A stretch of 9,767 bases of DNA from an uncultured Oscillospiraceae bacterium (lineage in GTDB: Bacteria > Bacillota > Clostridia > Oscillospirales > Ruminococcaceae), in contig CAKSHG010000071.1 of NCBI GenBank assembly GCA_934456315.1, positions 1 through 9,767 on the forward strand. The letters are read 5' to 3'. The notes beneath the pieces were generated by a model, which made no database searches, was not told where the DNA came from, and saw only the letters and a program-made list of their open reading frames with translations. Made by a program: the position numbers and the translations under genes. Shown piece after piece: positions 1 to 7,178 of this stretch; positions within the stretch are counted from its first letter, which is position 1, and the number at the start of each line of letters is the position of its first letter.

Positions 1-26
1 TCGCATATTATCCCCATGTAAAAGCA

Positions 27-102
27 TGCAAAAGGCAGTCAGCGCCCGCGTTCCCATGTCCCGATGCCTCACGGGGGACACGCGCGCTTCCTGTGCCTTG
101 CA
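27..102. other. Long imperfect hairpin, possible structured RNA or leader
   Basis: The arms pair in nested blocks: 27-29 with 100-102, 32-37 (AAGGCA) with 94-99 (TGCCTT), 41-45 (AGCGC) with 84-88 (GCGCT), 48-50 with 81-83, and 57-62 (TGTCCC) with 75-80 (GGGACA). They are separated by small bulges and an internal loop, giving 23 paired positions in a 76-base element. The minus-strand start point predicted from the extended -10 box at 108-116 would fall at about 101-102, at the base of the hairpin. I do not recognise it as SRP RNA, 6S RNA, tmRNA or RNase P RNA. It could be a small RNA, a structured leader, or chance. Confidence 0.35.
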
Positions 103-107
103 GGAAT

Positions 108-116
108 ATTTTACCA
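108..116 (-). promoter_or_regulatory. Possible minus-strand extended -10 box
   Basis: Read on the minus strand this is TGG followed by TAAAAT, an extended -10 hexamer one base off TATAAT. No good -35 sits at the right spacing; the nearest match, ATGACA (135-140), is 21 bases away. Transcription would start near 101-102 and run off the left edge through the long hairpin. Weak call. Confidence 0.25.
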
Positions 117-206
117 TATTGCATGGGTGATAACTGTCATAACCAGGCGGCAATTTTTGTAATCTTATAATTTTTCAACTCATATATGGAAAAATACAAA
201 AAGGTT

Positions 207-235
207 TTGACAAAACGCAGGTTTTATGATACAAT
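207..235 (+). promoter_or_regulatory. Sigma-A promoter for the TPR / dCMP deaminase / rsmA operon
   Basis: The -35 is a perfect TTGACA (207-212), the spacer is 17 bases, and the -10 is TACAAT (230-235) preceded by an extended -10 TG at 227-228. Transcription should start near 242, leaving a leader of about 60 bases before the ATG at 302. The AAAGG at 286-290 is the likely ribosome binding site. No operator or riboswitch is evident, so expression is probably constitutive, which suits a housekeeping operon. Confidence 0.85.
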
Positions 236-301
236 ATATAAGGAATTCTGTTTTTTGCAGATCATTATTTATTTATGAAAGGTATAAAGGTATAACCAGC
301 A

Positions 302-706
302 ATGAGCAACATCAATTTTGAAGCAGCACTAAGATACATCGATCTCGGCAGCTACGACAAGGCTATCGAAAAGCTGAACCAGGCTATCAATGAAGAATTC
401 ATGAACGATAACGAAATGCTCTCTGTAGAGTACCGCTGTGTTCTCGGCGAGCTGTACGCACAGCTCGGCAAGTTTGATGAAGCGCGTGATCAGTTCTCAC
501 AGGTCATCTTTTATTCTGACGAAAACCATGTCCTGGGTCCGCAGCGCAATATCGCCGACACATATATAAAGGCGTTTGACGGTAATCTTCCGATGCCCTC
601 CCCTGAAAATGCAGACGCAAAGCGCCCCGGAGATATCCCGCTCGTCCCCAAGCCCGTTCAGAACAAGGGATTTATCAGCAGACAGCTGAACAAAAAGCAC
701 AGATAA
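302..706 (+). CDS. Small tetratricopeptide-repeat protein, function unknown
   Basis: This 134-residue protein has two TPR-like helical hairpins, roughly residues 6-35 and 43-74. The repeat core is visible as LGSYDKAIEKLNQAI in the first and LGKFDEARDQFSQVI in the second. The C-terminal 40 residues are rich in Pro, Lys and Asn and end in a basic tail, so they are probably disordered. There is no signal peptide or membrane segment, so it should be cytosolic and act in protein-protein contacts. It is the first gene after a strong promoter and lies 22 bases ahead of the dCMP deaminase gene, so the two are probably co-transcribed. Nothing in the sequence names a partner. The ATG at 302 has only a modest AAAGG site 11 bases upstream, but no in-frame alternative looks better. 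Confidence 0.8.
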   Translation: MSNINFEAALRYIDLGSYDKAIEKLNQAINEEFMNDNEMLSVEYRCVLGELYAQLGKFDEARDQFSQVIFYSDENHVLGPQRNIADTYIKAFDGNLPMPSPENADAKRPGDIPLVPKPVQNKGFISRQLNKKHR

Positions 707-728
707 AAACGGCTGAAAGGCATTCAAC

Positions 729-1217
729 ATGGAAAGACGCGACAAGACCAACTACTATCTGGATATATCCCAGACCGTCGCAGAGAGGGGGACCTGTCTG
801 CGGCGCAACTTCGGCGCTATTCTCGTCAAGAACGACGAGATCATCGCCACCGGCTACAACGGCGCCCCCCGCGGCAGGAAGAACTGCTCGGATCTGGGAG
901 AATGCATGCGCGAAAAGCTCGGCGTTCCAAAGGGTCAGCGCTATGAGCTCTGCCGCTCCGTACACGCGGAGGCAAACTGCATTATCAGCGCTTCCCGGCA
1001 TGATATGATAGGTTCCGCGCTGTACCTTTCATGTCTTGACGCAAAAACCGGTCAGCTTTACGGCGACGTGGAGCCATGCTCCATGTGCAAGCGCCAGATA
1101 ATCAACGCCGGAATAGAAACGGTGTATATCCGCGTGACCTCCTCGGAATACAAGGTGATAAACGTCAGCGACTGGGTAGATAACGATGAGAGCCTGACCG
1201 GCAGCGAGGGCTACTGA
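729..1217 (+). CDS. Deoxycytidylate (dCMP) deaminase, ComEB-like
   Basis: Zinc-dependent cytidine/deoxycytidylate deaminase fold, 162 residues. The family converts dCMP to dUMP, feeding thymidylate synthesis in the cytosol. The zinc site is intact: H79-A-E81 supplies a ligand and the catalytic glutamate, and P116-C117-S-M-C120 supplies the two cysteine ligands. The GYNGAPRG stretch (42-49) and CLRRNFGAILV (23-33) fit dCMP deaminases better than tRNA adenosine or free cytidine deaminases. Further cysteines at 23, 53, 59 and 75 may hold a second, structural zinc, as known for T4 dCMP deaminase; this is inference. GAAAGG at 715-720 gives a well-placed ribosome binding site. The stop overlaps the rsmA start as TGATG, implying translational coupling. 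It resembles ComEB but is not beside competence genes, so no symbol is assigned. Confidence 0.93.
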   Translation: MERRDKTNYYLDISQTVAERGTCLRRNFGAILVKNDEIIATGYNGAPRGRKNCSDLGECMREKLGVPKGQRYELCRSVHAEANCIISASRHDMIGSALYLSCLDAKTGQLYGDVEPCSMCKRQIINAGIETVYIRVTSSEYKVINVSDWVDNDESLTGSEGY

Positions 1218-2074
1218 TGGAGCTTACGAATATCGGGGTCATAAAGGACCTGTTTGAACGTCACGGCTTTTCGTTCACCAAATCGCTGGGGCAGAACTTC
1301 CTGGTGAATCCGGCGGTCTGCCCGAAGATAGCGGAGCTTGGCGGCGCTAAGCCCGGAGTATGCGCGCTCGAGATAGGAACCGGAGTAGGCGTCCTCACAA
1401 AGGAGCTGGCAGAGCGCTGCGACAAGGTCATAGCCGTAGAGATAGACACCTCGCTGAAGCCTATTCTCGAGGAAACTCTTGCCAAATACGACAACGTAGA
1501 AATAGTATTCGCGGACGTGATGGAAACGGACCTCACCGCCCTCCTCGCGGAAAAGGCTCCCGGTATGGAAGTCGTGGTCTGCGCGAATCTGCCTTACTAC
1601 ATCACCTCGCCGGTGATAATGCGCGTTCTGGAAAGCCGCCTGCCGGTGACCGCCATGACCGTCATGGTGCAGAAAGAAGCCGCCGACCGTATCTGCGCGA
1701 AACCCGGCACCCGGGACTGCGGAGCGATCTCCTGCGCGGTATCCTACTACAGCGAACCCAGGCTGCTTTTCAAGGTCGGGAGAGGAAGCTTCATGCCCTC
1801 CCCGAACGTCGACAGCGCCGTTATCCGTCTGGACGTAAAGCCGGACAGCGGTAAGTCCGCCGAGTGGGAACGCATGATGTTCCGGATAATCCGCTCATCG
1901 TTCTCGCAGCGCAGGAAACAGATCGCGAATCCCCTCTCCGGAGAGCTGCACATCTCAAAGACCGCGCTTGCGGAGCTTATGACCTCCTGCGGAATAAAGC
2001 CCACCGCACGCGCCGAGGAGCTCACCCTGGACGACTTCGCAAGGCTTACTGACGCAGTGTTATCGGCAAATTAA
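1217..2074 (+). CDS. rsmA: 16S rRNA adenine-N6,N6-dimethyltransferase RsmA (KsgA)
   Basis: RsmA uses S-adenosylmethionine to dimethylate two adjacent adenines in the 3' hairpin loop of 16S rRNA (A1518 and A1519 in E. coli) during small-subunit assembly. At 285 residues it has normal family length. Landmarks in order are SLGQNFL (23-29), the SAM-binding motif EIGTGVGVLT (52-61), acidic E75 after VIAV, D100 in the FADV motif, the catalytic NLPYYIT (124-130), and the FMPSPNVDSAVIRL block near residue 190. A small C-terminal helical domain follows and contains FSQRRKQ. The ATG overlaps the preceding TGA, and GAGGG at 1206-1210 is a suitable ribosome binding site six bases upstream. The erm antibiotic-resistance methylases are relatives, but the NLPYY motif and the full C-terminal domain favour RsmA. 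The gene is the last of its operon, ahead of the shared terminator. Confidence 0.97.
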   Translation: MELTNIGVIKDLFERHGFSFTKSLGQNFLVNPAVCPKIAELGGAKPGVCALEIGTGVGVLTKELAERCDKVIAVEIDTSLKPILEETLAKYDNVEIVFADVMETDLTALLAEKAPGMEVVVCANLPYYITSPVIMRVLESRLPVTAMTVMVQKEAADRICAKPGTRDCGAISCAVSYYSEPRLLFKVGRGSFMPSPNVDSAVIRLDVKPDSGKSAEWERMMFRIIRSSFSQRRKQIANPLSGELHISKTALAELMTSCGIKPTARAEELTLDDFARLTDAVLSAN

Positions 2075-2083
2075 CAAAAATAG

Positions 2084-2106
2084 CCGCCCGGTTCAGAACC
2101 GGGCGG
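2084..2106. terminator. Bidirectional intrinsic terminator between convergent operons
   Basis: A perfect 10-bp stem, CCGCCCGGTT (2084-2093) with AACCGGGCGG (2097-2106), closes on a three-base loop. On the minus strand it is followed by CTATTTTTG, with a run of five T. On the plus strand it is followed by a looser T-rich stretch (2111-2120). It lies 9 bases past the rsmA stop and 5 bases past the NUDIX stop, so it ends both operons and is stronger for the minus strand. Confidence 0.92.
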
Positions 2107-2111
2107 TCGCT

Positions 2112-2573
2112 TTATTCTTTATTAACTATTGCGGTTATTCCGCTTGAGGGGCTTCTGACTGCTTCAAAGAGATTTTCCGGGTACACAGGCATTTCCGGTT
2201 CCTTATCCGTATCCAGCCATACCAGACTTATATCCGGACTGTCGCAATGGATAGCGCCGTAGTCTATCTTTGAAACGTCAAACGGCTTTATCAGGTACAG
2301 GAATTCCAGCTCATGATAGAATACCGCGTCAACCGTAAAAAACTTCTCGGCTATGGAGTACAGCCGTTCTACCTCGGCTGCAACGCCAAGCTCCTCCCGC
2401 ACTTCGCGGATGACTGCCTCCTCGGTGGACTCGCCAAGCTTCACTCTGCCGCCGACCACCCAGTAAAACTCATGACTGACGTCCTTTGAAACCAGCACGC
2501 GCTTTCCGTCCGTTATCACAGCACCTACCCGCAGGTTGAACTTTCCCTCCGGCGTTTTAAATGTGCAGTCCAT
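2112..2573 (-). CDS. NUDIX hydrolase, substrate unknown
   Basis: This 153-residue protein carries a complete Nudix box, G-x5-E-x7-REVxEExGV, running from G42 to V64, with E48, R56, E57, E60 and E61 all in place. The fold hydrolyses nucleoside diphosphates linked to another group, using divalent metal. The surrounding sequence (GAVITDGKRVLVSKD at 17-31, FYWVVGGRVKLGES at 36-49) is typical of small general NUDIX proteins, and the substrate cannot be read from it. GGGAGGG just before the ATG is a strong ribosome binding site. It follows the pullulanase gene by 14 bases and is last in the minus-strand operon. There is no obvious link to starch metabolism; it may be a housekeeping passenger, or act on a sugar nucleotide such as ADP-glucose, which is speculation. 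Confidence 0.9.
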   Translation of the reverse strand: MDCTFKTPEGKFNLRVGAVITDGKRVLVSKDVSHEFYWVVGGRVKLGESTEEAVIREVREELGVAAEVERLYSIAEKFFTVDAVFYHELEFLYLIKPFDVSKIDYGAIHCDSPDISLVWLDTDKEPEMPVYPENLFEAVRSPSSGITAIVNKE

Positions 2574-2587
2574 AAGCCCTCCCTGTC

Positions 2588-4495
2588 TTACCTGTACTCC
2601 GCAAGAATGATCCCGCGCGGCGCTGCGGTCACAGCGCCGTCCGCAATGAACAGCGGACGCGCCCCGGCGGAGATATGGTCAGCGTACACCATCATACGCC
2701 TGCCGTTTTCGTACCTTAACGGGTGATCGCAGGGGTTCACTATCAGAAGCAAGCCGCCAAAGTCCGCAGCGACTGCGCCGCCCTCCAGCGTTTCGAAGCG
2801 TATTTTGCGGATACTCTCCGCGTCCCTCATGCGAAGCTGCGGGAAGTGCTTCCGCGCCGCGATAAGCCCGCGGTAATACTCCATCACGCCGCGGCGCAGC
2901 GTTACATCGTTCCACTTTATGGAGTTCACGCTGTCCGGAGAATTGTAGCTGTCGTGGACAACGCTGCCGTCTGTGGCGGTCTTGCTGCGCAGCAGCTCCT
3001 GACCCGCCTGAATGAACGGCACTCCCTGGGACAGGAACACCAGCGCCGCCGCAAGCTTATCCGCCGCGATGATATCCGCCGCAGGAACTCCCGGCATGGA
3101 ACTTCTAAGCTTATCGTAAAGCGTAAGGTTGTCGTGTGCCTCGACGTAATTCACCGACTGCTGCGGCTTATCCGTCCAGCATTCAGCGGGCGCCCTGCCG
3201 ATGTCCTCACGCCAGATGCCGCCGGACATCACCGATTTTATCAGCTCTGCGCGCTCCGCAGCCTTGCCGTTTACATACCCGCAGTCCGCGTCCAAGAATA
3301 CCGAGCCCTTTACGCCATCGCGCAGGTCGTCGGAGAACATCGCAAACTCCGGAAGCTCCCGGGCGTTCATCTTCATCGCGCGCTGTTCCTCCGGGAGCGG
3401 GCAGGAGCCGCCCGTCCAGCCCTCGCCGTAGAGTATCACGGAGGGATTCTCCCGGCGCAGCTCATCAGCGGCGCGATTCAGGGTTTCAATATCCAGCAGC
3501 CCCATCAGGTCGAACCGGAATCCGTCGATGTGATATTCCTGCGCCCAGTAAAGCAGGCTATCCGCGATGAACCGGCTAGCCATCGCACGCTCACTCGCGA
3601 ACTCATTTCCGCACGCGGAGCCGTTGGAAAGCGTGCCGTCCGCATTGTGGCGGTAATAGTACCCCTGGACGGTCTTGTTGAACGGGGAATCCTCCGTAGC
3701 GTAGGTGTGGTTGTAAACCACGTCCATTATAATGCCGATACCGCGCTCGTGAGCCGCCTGGACCAGCTGCTTGAACTCCCTTACGCGTACCTCGCCGCGG
3801 TGTGGGTCGGTGGAATAGCTGCCCTCGGGAATATTGTAGTTGAGCGGGTCGTAACCCCAGTTGAATCCCGCGCACGGGTCGGTTTCGTCGACTGACTGGT
3901 AATCGAACACCGGCAGCAGATGGATATGCGTTATCCCGAGCTTCTTTATGTAGTCAAGCCCGATAACGTCGCCAAAGCCGTTGACAGCCTTTTCGCAGAA
4001 CGCGCCGAACTTCCCGCGCAGAGTGAATTTCCCGCTCTCGTCGGAAGAAAAATCCCGGACGTGCAGCTCATATATCACTGCGTCAGTGTAGTCGCGGAGC
4101 GTTACTTTCCGGTCCTGCTCCCAGCCCTCCGGGTCGGTGGAGCGGAGATCCAGCACCATTCCGCGCTTTCCGTTGGCTCCGGCGCTACGGGCGTAGATAT
4201 CTATAGTTTCAACGGTGCTCCCGCCACGGGTGAATGCGTAGGTGTAATACACTCCGTTCAGGTCGCCGGGGATATCAGCTTTCCAGACGCCGCTCTCGCT
4301 GCGCATTTTTTCAGTGCGGAACGGCTGCGGCTCGGAATCGTCGTGATAGAGCCGCAGCTCTGCTCCCTCCGAATCCGGCGACCAGACCGCAAATCTGGTC
4401 GTTTCCGGCGACCAGACCGCGCCTAATTCCCCGCTGTATGCGTATTCCCTGTCGAGGTTCTCAAAATCGTTCATATCATCAATACTCCAAATCAT
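2588..4495 (-). CDS. pulA: Type I pullulanase (GH13), cytoplasmic debranching enzyme
   Basis: This enzyme hydrolyses alpha-1,6 branch links in pullulan-like and branched malto-oligosaccharides. It has 635 residues: an N-terminal CBM48-like beta-sandwich (about 20-105), the catalytic barrel (about 135-550) and a C-terminal beta domain. The type I signature is seen as FNWGYDP (211-217). The four GH13 regions are intact: DVVYNH (258-263), GFRFDLMG with nucleophile D329, YGEGW with acid/base E358, and EAHDN with D455. There is no signal peptide or CBM41, so it should work in the cytosol on imported branched dextrins, like B. subtilis AmyX. The first ATG overlaps the amylase stop (ATGA) but has no ribosome binding site. 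Met8 at 4474 has GGAG ten bases upstream and may be the true start, giving 628 residues. The key residues show no defect. Confidence 0.95.
   Translation of the reverse strand: MIWSIDDMNDFENLDREYAYSGELGAVWSPETTRFAVWSPDSEGAELRLYHDDSEPQPFRTEKMRSESGVWKADIPGDLNGVYYTYAFTRGGSTVETIDIYARSAGANGKRGMVLDLRSTDPEGWEQDRKVTLRDYTDAVIYELHVRDFSSDESGKFTLRGKFGAFCEKAVNGFGDVIGLDYIKKLGITHIHLLPVFDYQSVDETDPCAGFNWGYDPLNYNIPEGSYSTDPHRGEVRVREFKQLVQAAHERGIGIIMDVVYNHTYATEDSPFNKTVQGYYYRHNADGTLSNGSACGNEFASERAMASRFIADSLLYWAQEYHIDGFRFDLMGLLDIETLNRAADELRRENPSVILYGEGWTGGSCPLPEEQRAMKMNARELPEFAMFSDDLRDGVKGSVFLDADCGYVNGKAAERAELIKSVMSGGIWREDIGRAPAECWTDKPQQSVNYVEAHDNLTLYDKLRSSMPGVPAADIIAADKLAAALVFLSQGVPFIQAGQELLRSKTATDGSVVHDSYNSPDSVNSIKWNDVTLRRGVMEYYRGLIAARKHFPQLRMRDAESIRKIRFETLEGGAVAADFGGLLLIVNPCDHPLRYENGRRMMVYADHISAGARPLFIADGAVTAAPRGIILAEYR
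4485..4488 (-). promoter_or_regulatory. Ribosome binding site favouring the Met8 start of pullulanase
   Basis: GGAG lies inside the coding stretch of the longer pullulanase reading, 10 bases ahead of an in-frame ATG at 4474. The upstream ATG at 4495 has only ATTGTTGAA before it and no purine-rich site, so it would depend on coupling to the amylase stop. The site therefore argues for the shorter protein, although the spacing is slightly long. Confidence 0.5.
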
Positions 4496-6141
4496 TTCAA
4501 CAATACGATACTGTGCGCCGGAACTGCAAGCGTCCCGGAAAGCTGCGGCTCATCTTCCGCCGTGATCGCCAGATACCCGCGGATACCCCGGCTGTCAAGC
4601 TCCAGAGTATCGTCAGCAAGCTCAGCCGGCTCGTCCGTGAGGTTATAAACTATAATTATGCTGCTGTCGTTCCATGTACGCTTCACCGCTGCGATGTCCC
4701 CTCCGGAGATTTCGGAAAGCTTCAGCTGCTCGGTAGTCCCCCTCGCTATTTCGGGATTCTCATTGCGGATACGCAGAGCGCGTCTGTAGTAATTCAGTAT
4801 CGAATCCGGGTCAGACAGCTGCTTTTCAGCGCTCTCGAAACGGTTCTCCTGCCGCTCCATGTCAGGCGGTCCGTAGGTCAGCCCGGAGCCGTCCTCGTCC
4901 CATATCATCGGAGCACGCTTGTTTTCGTCCCGGCCGCTGCCGGAAAGCCCTATCTCGTCGCCGTAATACACGAACGGAGAGCCGCTCATCGTGAGCAGCA
5001 GCCCTGCGGCTTCCTTTATCTTCACGGGGTCGTAGCGCAGTATCCCGGCGGCGCGGTCGGTGTCGTGATTGCCGATGAACGGCGCATCTATCCCGGTGGA
5101 GCTGTACCCCGCGATGGTCTGCTCAACAGTTTCCATCGCCTGCGCGAACGACTCCGCAGAATTCGCCTTTCCGCTCAGGTTCACTGTCTTGGCTATCTTT
5201 CCGTCAGCCTCAGCCATTGTGAAGCCGAAAACGCTGTCTATTGAAGAACGGTAATACTTCGAATAGGTAGTGAAGCTCTCCCACACCTCGCCGACAACGT
5301 AGCAGTCCGGATCGATACTGCGGCAGTAATCGCAGAACCAGTTCAGTACCTCTACGTTCTTATCCGGGTCGCCGGTGAAATACTCCTTAACAGCGTCCAG
5401 GCGGAAACCGCCTATGCCCTTTTCCAGCCAGAACCTGGCGATATCCTCGAACTCCGCGCGGACGTCGGGATTATCCAGCTGCAATTCCGGCATGTTTTCG
5501 GAGAACACCGCCTGGTACCACTTGTTTCCCGTGGGGTACCACGCGCTGCTCCCGGCGGGCTTTTCGTCCGCGAAATAGTAGTATCCGACGTACTTATTGT
5601 GCACAGGGCAGAGCGTTTCGGAAAGGCATTCGCCGTCCTCCGGAGCGCCGCAGGGCTGCTGCCGGAGGCTCTTTGCCGCAGACTCGAACCACGGGTGATA
5701 CCGCGAGCTGTGGTTCATCACAAGGTCGATGAGCAGCTTTATACCGCGCTTCTGGCATTCGGCGGCGAGGTTTTCGAAATCCTCCATCGTGCCGAACTGC
5801 GGATCTATGCTGTAATAGTCCTCCACGCTGTACTTATGATAGGAACGCGACGGCATTATCGGTGTGAGCCAGATACCGTTGAATCCCATGTCCTGAATGT
5901 AGTCCAGCTTTGAGGTCACGCCGTTCAGGTCGCCGGTGCCGTCGCCGTCGCTGTCACAGAACGAACCTACGAATATCTGGTAATAATTGCGATAATTATC
6001 GTCGATGATATTCAGCTCCTGCTCGTATTTGTAATTATTCATAGATGAGGACTCCGGGGAACTGCACCCGGAAATCAGCACAGCCGCCGCGGTAAGAACT
6101 GCAGCGGCTGTGCGCTTAATGGTGGTCCATGAAGATGTCAT
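4492..6141 (-). CDS. Surface lipoprotein alpha-amylase / maltodextrin hydrolase (GH13)
   Basis: GH13 retaining glycosidase of 549 residues, predicted to cut alpha-1,4 links in starch or maltodextrin at the cell surface. The N-terminus is a lipoprotein signal: K9 and R10, a hydrophobic stretch (11-22) and the lipobox ISGC with C26 as the lipidated residue. A calcium-loop-like DSDGDGTGD lies at 63-71. The conserved regions are DLVMNH (139-144), GFRLDAVKE with nucleophile D249, GEVW with acid/base E285, and GNHD with D360. KRAPMIWD (408-415) and a C-terminal beta domain follow. Domain B holds a cysteine-rich stretch with C164, C172 and C178. GGAGG four bases before the ATG gives a strong ribosome binding site, and the start overlaps the regulator stop (ATGA). 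The exact substrate (amylose, pullulan or maltodextrin) cannot be told. Subfamily 36 is my best guess. Confidence 0.94.
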   Translation of the reverse strand: MTSSWTTIKRTAAAVLTAAAVLISGCSSPESSSMNNYKYEQELNIIDDNYRNYYQIFVGSFCDSDGDGTGDLNGVTSKLDYIQDMGFNGIWLTPIMPSRSYHKYSVEDYYSIDPQFGTMEDFENLAAECQKRGIKLLIDLVMNHSSRYHPWFESAAKSLRQQPCGAPEDGECLSETLCPVHNKYVGYYYFADEKPAGSSAWYPTGNKWYQAVFSENMPELQLDNPDVRAEFEDIARFWLEKGIGGFRLDAVKEYFTGDPDKNVEVLNWFCDYCRSIDPDCYVVGEVWESFTTYSKYYRSSIDSVFGFTMAEADGKIAKTVNLSGKANSAESFAQAMETVEQTIAGYSSTGIDAPFIGNHDTDRAAGILRYDPVKIKEAAGLLLTMSGSPFVYYGDEIGLSGSGRDENKRAPMIWDEDGSGLTYGPPDMERQENRFESAEKQLSDPDSILNYYRRALRIRNENPEIARGTTEQLKLSEISGGDIAAVKRTWNDSSIIIVYNLTDEPAELADDTLELDSRGIRGYLAITAEDEPQLSGTLAVPAHSIVLLK

Positions 6142-7166
6142 TCTTCCTCCTTAGGGAGTTCCCGGCAGGATATCTCCCTGACGGATTCCCGCTCAATAAG
6201 CTCCGGGCGCAGCATCACGGACTTGATATGTATTCCGTTTTTCATCTGCTGAAGCATGAAGAACGCTGTTTTTCCTATGTGTATCCGATTCTGGCTTAGT
6301 GTGGTTATCGGCGGCTGGGAATACTCGGAGGGCGGCAGGTTATCGTAGCCGGTTATGCTGATGTCACCGGGGACGGTGTACCCCGCCTGGATAAGCTCCT
6401 TTACCGCAGTGCACGCGAGCAGGTCGCTTATGCAGACCACTGCGGTGACTCCGGTTTCGGCGATCTCAAGGATACGCTTTTTCGTTCCCTTCGCCGAAAA
6501 GTAGCCGTACTTCACGGCTGCGGGATCCTCCTCGAGCCCCAGCTCGGAAAGCGCGTCCGAATACGCCTGCTTGCGCTCTATGGTGACGATGCTGTCCGGC
6601 TCGCCGCCGAGGAATCCGATCCGGTCGTGACCATTGGACCAGAGGTAGCGTACAGCCTGGCGTATTCCGTCGGAACTGTCGCAGCCTACCCTTGCCACAA
6701 GCGGGCTGTCAACGTAATTATCCAGCACCACCATCGGGATATTGAAGCTCCTTGTGTGCTCCACGAACACCGGGTGCGGCTTGAATCCGAGGAACACGCT
6801 GCCCTCGTAATTCCCGCCGGACATGATGGAATAGTATGTGCCGTTTTTCAGCTCCTCGTCGTTTATTGCGACGATGTTCACGCCTATTCCCTGCTCCGCA
6901 GCCGCAGCCTGTATCCCGAGGATTACCTCATATCCGAACTGGTCTACCTTGTCGTAGTGTATACTTCCGTAGATGAACACGATGAGATTCCTGGAATACG
7001 CGGTGCGCCCGGTCTTGACCTGGTAGCCCATCTCGCTGGCACAGCCCAGGATACGCTCCCGGGTCTTTTCGCTGATGTCGGTGGCTCCCGAGAGAGCCTT
7101 CGACACCGTGCTTTTCGCCATTCCAAGACGGTCTGCGATATCCTGGATAGTTACCTTTCCTGCCAT
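6138..7166 (-). CDS. LacI-family transcriptional regulator, MalR-like
   Basis: A 342-residue LacI/GalR-type regulator. The N-terminal helix-turn-helix is VTIQDIADRLGMAKSTVSKALSG (about 5-27), followed by a third helix to about residue 48. The periplasmic-binding-protein-like sensor domain fills about 60-335, with the LGGEPDS segment (186-192) and the late ITGYDNLPPSEY segment (271-282) typical of the family. The linker between them (KTGRTAYSRN, 51-60) lacks the usual PNxxAR-L hinge-helix pattern, so DNA contact at the operator centre may differ from LacI. AAGGAG lies eight bases before the ATG, and the gene starts 12 bases after the malG stop. Its place inside a maltodextrin operon implies autoregulation and a sugar ligand; the likely operators are the paired 26-base elements upstream of malF. 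Activator and repressor modes cannot be told apart from sequence alone. Confidence 0.94.
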   Translation of the reverse strand: MAGKVTIQDIADRLGMAKSTVSKALSGATDISEKTRERILGCASEMGYQVKTGRTAYSRNLIVFIYGSIHYDKVDQFGYEVILGIQAAAAEQGIGVNIVAINDEELKNGTYYSIMSGGNYEGSVFLGFKPHPVFVEHTRSFNIPMVVLDNYVDSPLVARVGCDSSDGIRQAVRYLWSNGHDRIGFLGGEPDSIVTIERKQAYSDALSELGLEEDPAAVKYGYFSAKGTKKRILEIAETGVTAVVCISDLLACTAVKELIQAGYTVPGDISITGYDNLPPSEYSQPPITTLSQNRIHIGKTAFFMLQQMKNGIHIKSVMLRPELIERESVREISCRELPKEEE

Positions 7167-7178
7167 TGATGTTACTCC

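Larger units (their letters stand above)
1..301. other. Gene-free leader region at the left edge
   Basis: No gene can be supported here. The first part (about 27-102) is GC-rich and folds as a long imperfect hairpin. The second part (about 103-301) is AT-rich and carries a strong plus-strand promoter and the leader of the TPR gene. A possible minus-strand extended -10 box at 108-116 points out of the window. Short open stretches on both strands at the very edge are too short to call. Confidence 0.6.

Noticed and set aside
1..57. Minus-strand frame from an ATG at 57 with GAGG upstream, running off the left edge
   Set aside because: Only 19 codons are visible, with no family signal, so a divergent gene start cannot be supported without the neighbouring sequence.
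27..102. SRP RNA or 6S RNA
   Set aside because: The apical part lacks the GGAA-type tetraloop and conserved internal loops of SRP RNA, and the element is too short for a typical 6S RNA with its central bubble.
2..130. Plus-strand frame open from the left edge to TGA TAA at 128-133, as a possible gene end
   Set aside because: Only about 42 codons, no recognisable motif, and it overlaps the long hairpin. An open run of this length is not rare by chance.
2723..3895. Open frame of 390 codons on the plus strand, antisense to pullulanase
   Set aside because: The opposite strand encodes all four GH13 regions. The plus reading has no recognisable domain and is explained by codon bias of the real gene.
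4234..5244. Open frame of 336 codons on the plus strand across the pullulanase/amylase junction
   Set aside because: It is Arg/Pro-rich, crosses two well-supported minus-strand genes and has no start signal.
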